Shown here: positions 44,370-52,364 of the stretch, one piece after another
Position numbering within the stretch: position 1 is the stretch's first letter
Layout of the letters: each line of letters starts with the position of its first letter
Source: Dialister micraerophilus DSM 19965
GTDB lineage: Bacteria > Bacillota > Negativicutes > Veillonellales > Dialisteraceae
Direction of reading: 5' to 3'
Assembly (NCBI RefSeq): GCF_000194985.1
Contig: NZ_GL878519.1
Coordinates: forward strand, 883,898 to 944,718
Length of the DNA stretch: 60,821 nucleotides
Program-made: the position numbers and the translations under genes
Notes under the pieces: model-generated
What the model saw: only the letters and a program-made list of their open reading frames with translations
Told to the model about the DNA's origin: nothing
Databases searched by the model: none

Positions 44370-45538
44370 AATTGGCATTCCTTTCTCTTTGGCGCCGCGC
44401 ATTGAAACATTGCATAATACTTTTCTTCATTGCTGCGGTCACGGCTCTCCCCGTTTTTCTTTTACAAATGACAGGCGGTTTGTATCGCGGAATTAATCGT
44501 GCGGTCGAACCGTTTCCCATTATAGCCGGATCGAAAGGTTCGGCTTATCAGCTTGTATTGAGTACGGTGTTTTTAAAAGACAGACCTTTAGGAAACATTT
44601 CTTATAAAACCGTTGAAGATATAAGAAAAAGCGGAAAAGCTCATGCGGTTTATCCTTTGGCGTTCGGCGACAACTATCGCGGATTTCCTATCGTAGGCGT
44701 AGAAAAAGAAATTTTTCAATACAAACCCGATTTGCAAAAAGCACCGTGGCTTACAATTGAAAACGGAAAAATTTTCTCCGAAAAAAGAGAAGTCGTTTTG
44801 GGAAGTGAAGCCGCACGTCTTTCCGGTCTTAAAATCGGAGATACTTTCGCATCGATACACGGAATTGCGAAAAAAGGCAAAAAACATGCCGGTGAAAATA
44901 AAGTGGCCGGGATACTGGCTCCCCTCGGAGGTCCTTACGACACTGCAATTTTTACCGATATACGCGATGTGTGGGAAGTTCATCATTTGCCAGCATGGAT
45001 GGAAAAAGGTGAAGTCACCGCGCTTCTGATTCGTCCCGAAGGTTACAAAGAAGCGATGCAACTTTTAGCCGAATATCAAAATAATAAAGAAGTACAACTT
45101 GTATTTCCTTCTCAACCGGTTATTTCTTTGTACCATACAATAGGACAAAGCAAGGAGTTTTGGGAAATTCTGATTGCATTTCTTATAACGTTTTGCATTC
45201 TTATTACACTTTCGGTAATGTACTTAAACGGTAAAAACAGAGTGCACGAATTTGCTCTCTTGAAAGCTTTGGGTGCCGGAAACGAAGGCATCGTGAAAAT
45301 TGTTATCGGAGAACAGGCGATTCTTCTTTTCGTCGGATCGGTTCTAGGTTGGCTCGGTGCATGGGCGGCGACTTTGCTTGTTGCTCATATGATTTCAAAT
45401 GAAGCGGCGATTGTTATGGACACGTCTCCGCTTTGGCAGGGAATGCTTGTAATTCCGATTATGACAATTTGCGGAACTTTGGCAAGTTTCGTTCCCGCAT
45501 TTTTTATCAAAAACAAAGAACTGTCTTCTTATTTGTAA
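44360..45538 (+). CDS. ABC transporter permease, FtsX/MacB type
   Basis: 392 aa, four helices: one N-terminal (about residues 17-38), then an extracytoplasmic domain of ~230 residues, then three helices in the C-terminal third with LLKALGAGNEGIVKIVIGEQ, the FtsX coupling region. It pairs with the ATPase encoded just upstream. In other bacteria such pairs with DUF3299-type secreted partners are linked to zinc handling; here that is only a hypothesis, supported by the zinc enzyme at the head of the operon. No terminator recognised after it. Confidence 0.85.
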   Translation: MYLKLAFLSLWRRALKHCIILFFIAAVTALPVFLLQMTGGLYRGINRAVEPFPIIAGSKGSAYQLVLSTVFLKDRPLGNISYKTVEDIRKSGKAHAVYPLAFGDNYRGFPIVGVEKEIFQYKPDLQKAPWLTIENGKIFSEKREVVLGSEAARLSGLKIGDTFASIHGIAKKGKKHAGENKVAGILAPLGGPYDTAIFTDIRDVWEVHHLPAWMEKGEVTALLIRPEGYKEAMQLLAEYQNNKEVQLVFPSQPVISLYHTIGQSKEFWEILIAFLITFCILITLSVMYLNGKNRVHEFALLKALGAGNEGIVKIVIGEQAILLFVGSVLGWLGAWAATLLVAHMISNEAAIVMDTSPLWQGMLVIPIMTICGTLASFVPAFFIKNKELSSYL

Positions 45539-46024
45539 AGAGGCTGTTTTGTAAATTCAATATTAAAAAGCTCGCATCGCATATGAATTTATCGTGAAAA
45601 GAAGAGTGCATAAAAATAATAAAATAAAGTATACCGTATGAATTAAAATTGAGAATAACTATAACTCTTAAGTTATGTAAAGAAACAATTTCAACCGATA
45701 TTTATTAAAACAAGATTATCAAAAATGTAAGTAACGGCACTGTCGGAGGGAGAAAAGGATGTTTTTTAAAATTTGCAATGCATAGAATGTTATTGCGATG
45801 ATTAAATCATAATGAATTTCTATTGATTATATTTATACACCGTTTGTATTGTCTTTATTGTAATAAAAATAAAAGATGATTAAAAAGCAATATTTAAAAG
45901 TATTAGTCAGGGGGTGATGATTTATGATATTTTAAGTACAGATGAGGTTTTCAGAAAACTCTTAAGAAAGTCTTATCTGTTTTATGCGCATAAAATATGG
46001 TGTTTTATTTCAAGGAGGAGTACG
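45539..46024. other. 486-base leader region before the first speF
   Basis: A/T-rich with no full gene. Two tiny frames have good ribosome binding sites: an eight-codon frame at 45759-45785 after GGAGGG, and a three-codon frame at 45924-45935 after AGGGGGTGAT, which matches the ideal Shine-Dalgarno in nine of ten bases. The speF frame itself is open back to 45914, so an N-terminal extension is also possible. Confidence 0.5.
45759..45785 (+). CDS. Possible leader peptide of speF (8 aa)
   Basis: ATG at 45759, eight bases after GGAGGG, encodes MFFKICNA and a TAG. It lies 240 bases before speF. Short upstream peptides control E. coli speF through ornithine-induced ribosome arrest; no real sequence match to that peptide can be claimed, so this is a candidate by position and RBS only. 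Confidence 0.25.
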   Translation: MFFKICNA

Positions 46025-48208
46025 ATGAAAAAATTGAAATTGTCCTACTCGGATAAAGCTCGCGAATTGTTTGAAATTAGAACAGCACGTGAAATCGTTG
46101 ATTTAGCTAAAACCGACTTTTTGGACATTGCAACAATTATCATCACAGCTGATGATGAAGCTTTGTTGAAACCGGCAGTTGCAGAATTTAAGATTCCGGT
46201 ATTCTTGATTGCAGAAGAAGGAAAACCAATTTCTGATGAATTATTGTCAAAAGTTTTCCGCGTAATTGACTTGGATAAATCCGGAGTTCAGTTCTACAAC
46301 GACCAGATTGAAAATGCGGCTACAACATATGAAAACAAACTCTTGCCGCCATTCTTCAAAGCATTGGTGGACTTCGTTGAAGCAGGTTTCGGTAACTATG
46401 CTACACCGGGTCACCACGGTGGACAATATTTCTGTAAGCATCCGTCAGGAAAAGCTTTCGTTGATTTCTTTGGGGAAAACCTTTTCAGAGCAGACTTAAG
46501 CTCCTCTGACGTTCAGATGGGTGACCTCTTGATTCACGAAGGTGCTCCATGTGATGCTGAACAGTATGCAGCCAGCGTATTTAAAGCTGACAAGACTTAC
46601 TTCGTATTAAATGGTACTTCAGGCTCCAACAAGGTTGTATTGAATGCAGCTATCGCTCCAGGCGACATCGTTCTTTACGACAGAAACAACCATAAATCAA
46701 TTTCTCAGGGGGCTTTGGTACAGGCAGGCGCTATTCCGGTATTCTTGGAAGACGCTCGTAACCCGTACGGCTCCATCGGTGGTATCAAGAGTCACTGCTT
46801 CGAAGAAGACTACATTCGTAAGCTCATTGCCGAAAAAGATCCGGTAAAAGCTAAGGAAGAACGTCCGATTCGTATCGCAGTTATTCAGCTCGGAACATAT
46901 GACGGATGTATCTACAACGCTCGTCAGGTAGTAGATCGTATCGGTCACCTCTGTGACTACATCCTCTTCGACTCTGCTTGGGTAGGATATGAACAGTTCA
47001 TTCCGATGATGAAAGACTGCAGCCCGATGCTCTTGGAACTCGGCCCGAATGACCCTGGTATTTTCGTAACTCAGTCCGTTCACAAACAGTTGGCAGGTAT
47101 TTCAATGGCATCTCAGATCCACAAGAAAGACCGTCACATTAAGGGACAGGACCGTTACATTCCGCACAAACGTGTAAACAACGCATTCATGCTTCACGCA
47201 TCCACATCACCGTGCTACCCGATCTTCGCATCCTTGGACGTAAACGCTAAGATGCACGAAGGCAAAGCCGGAATTCGTATGTGGGTAGATACAGTTAAGA
47301 ACGCAATTGAAGCTCGTAAGGCTGTATTGCGTAACTGCAAGTACGTTCGTCCGTTACTCCCGAAAGAAGTATATGGCAAGAAATGGGAAGACGGCGACAC
47401 CGAAAAGATGGCAAACGACTTGGAATACTGGAAACTTACACCGGGTGCTAAATGGCACGGATTCAAAGGCTACGGCCAAGATCAGTACTTTGTAGACCCG
47501 ATGAAACTTCAGTTCTTGACAGCAGGTATCAACATCGAAACAGGCGAATATGAAGAAAACGGTGTACCGGCTAACGTTATAGCCAACTACCTCCGTGAAA
47601 ACGGAATTATTCCGGAAAAGACGGACTTGAACGCAGTTCTCTTCGTTCTTACACCGGCTGAAACCAAGTCCAAGATGGATGACTTGATTGCTAAGCTCGT
47701 TCGTTTCGAACAGTTGTACGAAGCAGATGCTCCGATGGAAGAATTACTTCCGAACATCTATGCAGCAAACAAGGATGTTTACAAAGGATTCACAATTAAG
47801 ATGCTCTGCCAGAAGATGCACAACTTCTACAAAGACAGAAAAGTTAACGTTCTTCAGGAACGTCTCTTCCACGCAGACTACTTACCTGAATGGGCAATGA
47901 CAGCTCAGCAGGCAAACTTCGAATTCGTAGCTAACCACGGCGAATTGATTCCGTTGGATCAGGCTCAAGGCAGAATCGCATTGGAAGGTGCGCTCCCGTA
48001 CCCGCCAGGAATTCTGACAATTCATCCAGGTGAAAGATGGTCTGAAACATGTGTTAACTACTTCCTTGCATTGCAAGAAGGTATTAACTTGTTACCGGGC
48101 TTCACACCTGAAATTCAGGGTGTATACCTCGAAACTGAACCGGACGGAAGCAAGAGAGCTTACGGCTACGTTTTGAAGAAAGAATATGACCCGAAATTCC
48201 AGAAATAA
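46025..48208 (+). CDS. speF: Ornithine decarboxylase, inducible type (copy 1)
   Basis: 727 aa, PLP fold-I decarboxylase of the SpeF/SpeC/CadA family; near-colinear with E. coli SpeF. An N-terminal wing domain (1-105) precedes the catalytic core with PGHHGGQYF, FNGT-like FVLNGTSGSNK, FDSAWVGYEQF and the PLP Lys354 in SVHKQLAG; the C-terminal domain closes with LPYPPGILTIHPGE and LLPGFTPEIQGVY. It turns ornithine into putrescine plus CO2, using up a proton. ATG 46025 follows AAGGAGGAG; the open extension to 45914 is not used in relatives. potE follows. Confidence 0.94.
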   Translation: MKKLKLSYSDKARELFEIRTAREIVDLAKTDFLDIATIIITADDEALLKPAVAEFKIPVFLIAEEGKPISDELLSKVFRVIDLDKSGVQFYNDQIENAATTYENKLLPPFFKALVDFVEAGFGNYATPGHHGGQYFCKHPSGKAFVDFFGENLFRADLSSSDVQMGDLLIHEGAPCDAEQYAASVFKADKTYFVLNGTSGSNKVVLNAAIAPGDIVLYDRNNHKSISQGALVQAGAIPVFLEDARNPYGSIGGIKSHCFEEDYIRKLIAEKDPVKAKEERPIRIAVIQLGTYDGCIYNARQVVDRIGHLCDYILFDSAWVGYEQFIPMMKDCSPMLLELGPNDPGIFVTQSVHKQLAGISMASQIHKKDRHIKGQDRYIPHKRVNNAFMLHASTSPCYPIFASLDVNAKMHEGKAGIRMWVDTVKNAIEARKAVLRNCKYVRPLLPKEVYGKKWEDGDTEKMANDLEYWKLTPGAKWHGFKGYGQDQYFVDPMKLQFLTAGINIETGEYEENGVPANVIANYLRENGIIPEKTDLNAVLFVLTPAETKSKMDDLIAKLVRFEQLYEADAPMEELLPNIYAANKDVYKGFTIKMLCQKMHNFYKDRKVNVLQERLFHADYLPEWAMTAQQANFEFVANHGELIPLDQAQGRIALEGALPYPPGILTIHPGERWSETCVNYFLALQEGINLLPGFTPEIQGVYLETEPDGSKRAYGYVLKKEYDPKFQK

Positions 48209-48237
48209 TCTGAATTTTAAGTGTTAAAATATCTGAT

Positions 48238-48260
48238 GATCCGGCCGAAAAGGCCGGATC
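48238..48260 (+). other. Intercistronic hairpin between speF and potE (copy 1)
   Basis: GATCCGGCC and GGCCGGATC form a perfect 9-bp GC-rich stem with loop GAAAA and no T run. It probably stabilises or processes the shared mRNA, or tunes the ratio of the two products, rather than ending transcription. Confidence 0.6.
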
Positions 48261-48289
48261 GGAAGATATATATAAGGAGATTTTATATC

Positions 48290-49600
48290 ATGGCAGAAGC
48301 TAAAAAGATGAACGTTGTACAGTTAACGATTATCACTGCTGTTAATATGATGGGTTCAGGTATTATCATGCTCCCGTCCAAGTTGGCACAGGTAGGTGGA
48401 TTGTCAATTGTATCTTGGTTGGTTACAGCAGTAGGTTCCACATTATTGGCTTACGCATTCGCAAAATGCGGTATGTACAGTAAGAAAGCCGGCGGTATGG
48501 GTGGATATGCTGAATATTCATTCGGAAAATCCGGTAACTTTATGTGTGGTTTCACATATGGTATTTCATTAGTTATTGCAAACATTGCTATCGCTATATC
48601 CGCGGTTGGTTATGGCTCTACATTCTTAAATATTACATTAGACCCGATTAGCACATGTATAGCAACAATTGCAGTACTTTGGATTACAACACTTGCAAAC
48701 TTTGGTGGTGCAAGCATTACAGGTCGTATCGGCTCAGTAACAATTTGGGGCGTTATCGGACCGATTTTCGCTATATCTATCTGTGGATGGTTCTTCTTCT
48801 CCGGAGATCAGTACGCAGCTAACTGGAACTACAACAACTTGCCGCTCGGAGAAGCAGCAGTTAACGCTATTACAATGACACTCTGGTCCTTCTTGGGATT
48901 GGAATCTGCATGTGCAAACGCAGATGCAGTAGAAAACCCGGAAAAGGCAGTTCCGATGGCAGTTCTTATCGGTACAATGGGTTGTGCAGTTGTATACATC
49001 GTTTCAACAAACGTTATGTTCGGTATGCTTCCGGCAACAGAACTCGTTAAGAGTAACGCTCCCTTCGGATTGGCATTTGCTACAATGTGGGGCGGAGTTG
49101 CAGGTAAGACAGTAATGGGATTGATGACATTAGCATGTATCGGTTCCTTACTCGGCTGGCAGTTCACAGTTGCAAACGTTTTCAAGGGATCTGCAGATGT
49201 AGGATACTTCCCGAAGGTATTTACAGAAGTTACTTCCGCAGGTGCGCCGATTAAGGGTATGATTATCCTCGGTATCGTTCAGACACTTTTGGCTTTGATG
49301 ACAATCAGCCCGAGCTTGAATGAACAGTTCGAACAGTTGACAAACTTGGCAGTTATTACCAACTTGGTTCCGTACATCATGTCTATGGCGGCAGTATACG
49401 TAATCATGAAGACAGCCGGCAAGAGTGGAACAAGCGAAATGAGCAAGTCCATGGTTGCAGCAGTTCTCGGTGTAATCTACAGCTTGTACGCTTGCTACGC
49501 ATCCGGATTCGAAGCTATGACATACGGTGCATTGGTTACCTTCTTAGGCTGGCCATTCTACGGATTCATTGCAGACAGATTCGAAATGAAAAAAGACTAA
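48290..49600 (+). CDS. potE: Putrescine/ornithine antiporter PotE (copy 1)
   Basis: 436 aa, twelve helices. MNVVQLTIITAVNMMGSGII, LPSKLAQVGGLSIVSWLVTAVGS (shown here in part), AKCGMYSKKAGGMGGYAEY, LWSFLGLESACANADAVENP and the closing FLGWPFYGFIADRFE match E. coli PotE nearly block for block. It exports putrescine and imports ornithine, so that with SpeF it removes one proton per cycle from the cytoplasm. ATG 48290 follows TAAGGAG; the in-frame extension upstream contains the hairpin and is rejected. Confidence 0.94.
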   Translation: MAEAKKMNVVQLTIITAVNMMGSGIIMLPSKLAQVGGLSIVSWLVTAVGSTLLAYAFAKCGMYSKKAGGMGGYAEYSFGKSGNFMCGFTYGISLVIANIAIAISAVGYGSTFLNITLDPISTCIATIAVLWITTLANFGGASITGRIGSVTIWGVIGPIFAISICGWFFFSGDQYAANWNYNNLPLGEAAVNAITMTLWSFLGLESACANADAVENPEKAVPMAVLIGTMGCAVVYIVSTNVMFGMLPATELVKSNAPFGLAFATMWGGVAGKTVMGLMTLACIGSLLGWQFTVANVFKGSADVGYFPKVFTEVTSAGAPIKGMIILGIVQTLLALMTISPSLNEQFEQLTNLAVITNLVPYIMSMAAVYVIMKTAGKSGTSEMSKSMVAAVLGVIYSLYACYASGFEAMTYGALVTFLGWPFYGFIADRFEMKKD

Positions 49601-49620
49601 CAGTCTATGCAAGAAAATTA

Positions 49621-49648
49621 AAGACCATCAGAAATGATGGTCTTTTTT
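49621..49648 (+). terminator. Intrinsic terminator of the first speF-potE unit
   Basis: A perfect 10-bp stem (AAGACCATCA with TGATGGTCTT) closed by GAAA and followed by T7. Confidence 0.92.
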
Positions 49649-49997
49649 TATTTATACGAATATTTCTTATTATTGTGATTATTGAGATTTTCTTTGTAAA
49701 TGCCGGAGTAAATCAATTAACGAATATGATTAATTCAAGCATTTATAAATGATGAGAAATTTCTATAAGGATTCATTTTGGTTTTAATATTTCAAAATTT
49801 ATTTTGTAATTGATATGGTATATTATTTATTTATTTCAGTAAATAAGAGAATATGGTTGTATAATTCCGATGTTGTTTTTATGTTTTATGCTTATATAAG
49901 GTTATTTCAGGTGTATAAATTTTAATAACTGTAGGGTGCTTAGTAAATTTCATCTATTTTTTGCAAGGTGAAACTAAAGCGGTTGTGATTTTTTTAT
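49649..49997. other. 349-base gene-free stretch
   Basis: A/T-rich, between the potE terminator and that of the LysR gene. No frame with an RBS and no strong structure was seen. Confidence 0.5.
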
Positions 49998-50030
49998 AAA
50001 AAAATTGAGTAAGAAAATGTATTCTTACTC
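49998..50030 (-). terminator. Intrinsic terminator of the LysR gene
   Basis: GAGTAAGAA and TTCTTACTC form a 9-bp stem; on the minus strand it is followed by AATTTTTTT, just after the LysR stop. Confidence 0.75.
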
Positions 50031-50042
50031 TTGATATATCTG

Positions 50043-50963
50043 TTAATCATTTTTATTACTTATTATAAGGTTACCGTGTGCGTATTCAGGGAAGTTGTTG
50101 CAAATATAATTTTTCAGGAGCGATGCTGAATCGGATATATTGTCGGAGTTTTTCCATTTCAGCATTATATCTCTTGTGCAAACGGGATCGGATATTGGAA
50201 TGAGAGTTATTTCGGAGTTGCAGAATCGACTCCATGTAATTTTGGGTATGAGTGCGATTCCAAGTCCTACACGTATAAATTCACTGATTGTTTCCGGACT
50301 GTCGCTTTCGATTGCAATTTGAGGGTTAAATCCTACTTTTTTACAATAGTAATTTACAATTTCTCTTAGAGCTTGATTCGGATAGGAACAAATAAATTTA
50401 TGTTCTTTGAAGTCTTTTAATTTTGCTTCTTTCATTGTTGCAAGAGAACTGCTGCTTGGTACTGCGAGTAATAACGGTTCGGTAAACAGTGAAATTGTAT
50501 TTTTTTCTTTCTTAGGATTTATTGCCGAATAAATTTCAAGATCTACTATATCCTTACTATGGTCGCTGATTGAAGTTTCTGAAACAGAATAAATTTTTAT
50601 GTTAATTTCAGGATATTGTATTTTAAACTGTGATAAAAATTCAGGTAAAAGTTTGGAGGCGGAACGTATTGAAAGTGATACGGTTTTTTGTGAATGTTTT
50701 TCAATCATCATTATTTCTTTTTGAAAAACTGAAATTTCATTAAGTATCGTATTGGCGTGTGATAAAAATTTTTCTCCGTAAGGTGTAAGCAGCATTTCAT
50801 AACCGTTATACATTAAAAGCGGAACCTTTAATTCTTTTTCCAAATTTTTTATAGTTCTGCTCAGTGAAGATTGCGCAATATTTAATTCTTTTGCAGCTTT
50901 AGTAATATTTTTATGTTTAACTATTTTTTTAAAATAAATAAGTGTAGTAAAATTTAATTTCAT
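50043..50963 (-). CDS. LysR family transcriptional regulator
   Basis: 306 aa. The winged helix spans residues 1-60 with KNITKAAKELNIAQSSLSRTIKNLEKEL, the standard LysR HTH pattern; a linker helix and a periplasmic-binding-like effector domain follow. It is divergent from the exonuclease gene and lies between the two speF-potE modules, so control of one or both, or of the exonuclease, is possible. RBS AGAGAGGG. Confidence 0.9.
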   Translation of the reverse strand: MKLNFTTLIYFKKIVKHKNITKAAKELNIAQSSLSRTIKNLEKELKVPLLMYNGYEMLLTPYGEKFLSHANTILNEISVFQKEIMMIEKHSQKTVSLSIRSASKLLPEFLSQFKIQYPEINIKIYSVSETSISDHSKDIVDLEIYSAINPKKEKNTISLFTEPLLLAVPSSSSLATMKEAKLKDFKEHKFICSYPNQALREIVNYYCKKVGFNPQIAIESDSPETISEFIRVGLGIALIPKITWSRFCNSEITLIPISDPVCTRDIMLKWKNSDNISDSASLLKNYICNNFPEYAHGNLIISNKND

Positions 50964-51090
50964 GAAAGCCCTCTCTTTAACTCTGAAGTTTCTTATATAA
51001 GTTTACCACATATTACAATATAAAAACTATAATATATGTTTAGTTACTATGTGATAAAATATTATTATAGATATAAAAAAGGGGTACTAT

Positions 51091-51678
51091 ATGAAATATA
51101 CGGCTATTGATTTTGAAACTGCATTTTGGGGAAAAGGGAATGCGTGTTCGTTGGGTATTGTAATAAGTGACGGAAGTAAATTGACAGATGAATGGTACGA
51201 TCTTATACGTCCTGTGCATTTAAATTTTGATGAAGAATGTATACGTGTGAACGGAATTCATCCGGAAGATGTAAAGGATAAACCGGAATTTCCGTATTAT
51301 TGGAATAAAATTTCCGGTCTTTTAAACGGTACGGTTGCTTTTGCACATAATGCGCCTTTTGATTTCGGTGTACTTGCAAATACTATAGATCGCTACGAGT
51401 TGCCGGATATAAATTTTTATTGGGGCGATACTGTGGAAATTTCACGTATTTTGTGGAAAAAATTGCCTAATCATAAATTAAATACCGTTGCAGAGTTTTT
51501 GAATTTTGAATTCAATCATCATCAGGCTTTGGATGATGCACGTGCATGTGAATGGATTGTACGTCATGCCTTACTTGAAACCAATTCTTCAAATCCTTCT
51601 GAGATGATGGAAAAGATAGGTTTGAAATTGAAACCTTTTGAAATAAAGCGTACAAGAAAGCAGTCATCATTATTTTGA
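51091..51678 (+). CDS. DEDDh 3'-5' exonuclease (DnaQ-like)
   Basis: 195 aa. Exo I is AIDFETAF with Asp and Glu, Exo II is FAHNAPFDFGVL with Asp, Exo III is HHQALDDARACEW with His and Asp; all DEDDh catalytic residues are present. The C-terminal ~30 residues are basic and end in SSLF. It is a free-standing proofreading-type or RNase T-like exonuclease; the polymerase alpha subunit is not near. RBS AAAAGGGG. Divergent from the LysR gene across 127 bases. Confidence 0.85.
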   Translation: MKYTAIDFETAFWGKGNACSLGIVISDGSKLTDEWYDLIRPVHLNFDEECIRVNGIHPEDVKDKPEFPYYWNKISGLLNGTVAFAHNAPFDFGVLANTIDRYELPDINFYWGDTVEISRILWKKLPNHKLNTVAEFLNFEFNHHQALDDARACEWIVRHALLETNSSNPSEMMEKIGLKLKPFEIKRTRKQSSLF

Positions 51679-51715
51679 ATGTCAGGGTTATAAAAAATAA
51701 TTATATGTGTTTTTT

Positions 51716-51741
51716 GCGACTTTTCTAAAAAAGTCGCTTTT
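51716..51741 (+). terminator. Intrinsic terminator of the exonuclease gene
   Basis: GCGACTTTT with AAAAGTCGC, short loop, then TTTTG-TATTT. Confidence 0.75.
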
Positions 51742-52364
51742 GTATTTATATACAGATGTCTATATAATCACACATTGAAATATAATTTAATAATAATTTG
51801 ATTAAGGGAAATATAAATATTTTAATCGGCAAGTATTTCATAAAAAACAAATATTTCAAGTGCTTTTGCTAAAATTAAATCTTAACGTATTGATATATAT
51901 AGTGTTATAATTTTGTTAAATTAATAACAAAAAGGTGAGAAACAGATAGATAAAATGGAATTAATTTTAATATTAAAGCCTGCTTTCTTTTATTGTTTTA
52001 AATTTGCAAATTCAGTTTTTAATTGAATAAAAATTTCGGCATAGCGATATTGTCGGTGTTTATTTTTTATGTTGATGTAGAGTATCGGTTTTTGAATTAA
52101 AAAATATAAAAACTTTAACAGTTTTACTTTTATGTAAGATTATTCATAGAATGAAAAAGTTATCAATTTTTTTAAATACCTATTTTGTTATGCTAAAGAT
52201 ATGATAACTAAATAGAATACATATTCAGTATTAGTAAAAGCAGTAAATATTGATTATCATGATTATGGATAAAGCAATAATTATTTGCTTTAGACGTAGT
52301 GGAACGGTAGCGCGCGCAAATTACTGTAAAACTAAACCTTTATTGATGAGGGAGGTCATTTATT
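51742..52364. other. 623-base leader region before the second speF
   Basis: A/T-rich, no gene of normal size. It has an AAGCAA/TTTGCTT hairpin near 52275, a GC-rich patch with GCGCGCGC near 52312, and a 23-codon frame at 51955 that lacks a properly placed RBS. Its length, like that of the leader before the first speF, suggests regulation at RNA level. Confidence 0.45.

Noticed and set aside
45914-46024. N-terminally extended SpeF starting at 45914
   Set aside because: The extension has no counterpart in SpeF relatives, and ATG 46025 has its own excellent RBS.
51955-52026. 23-codon leader peptide for the second speF
   Set aside because: Its nearest SD-like sequence is about 16 bases away, and the resemblance to SpeFL is only a few residues; kept only as a remark.
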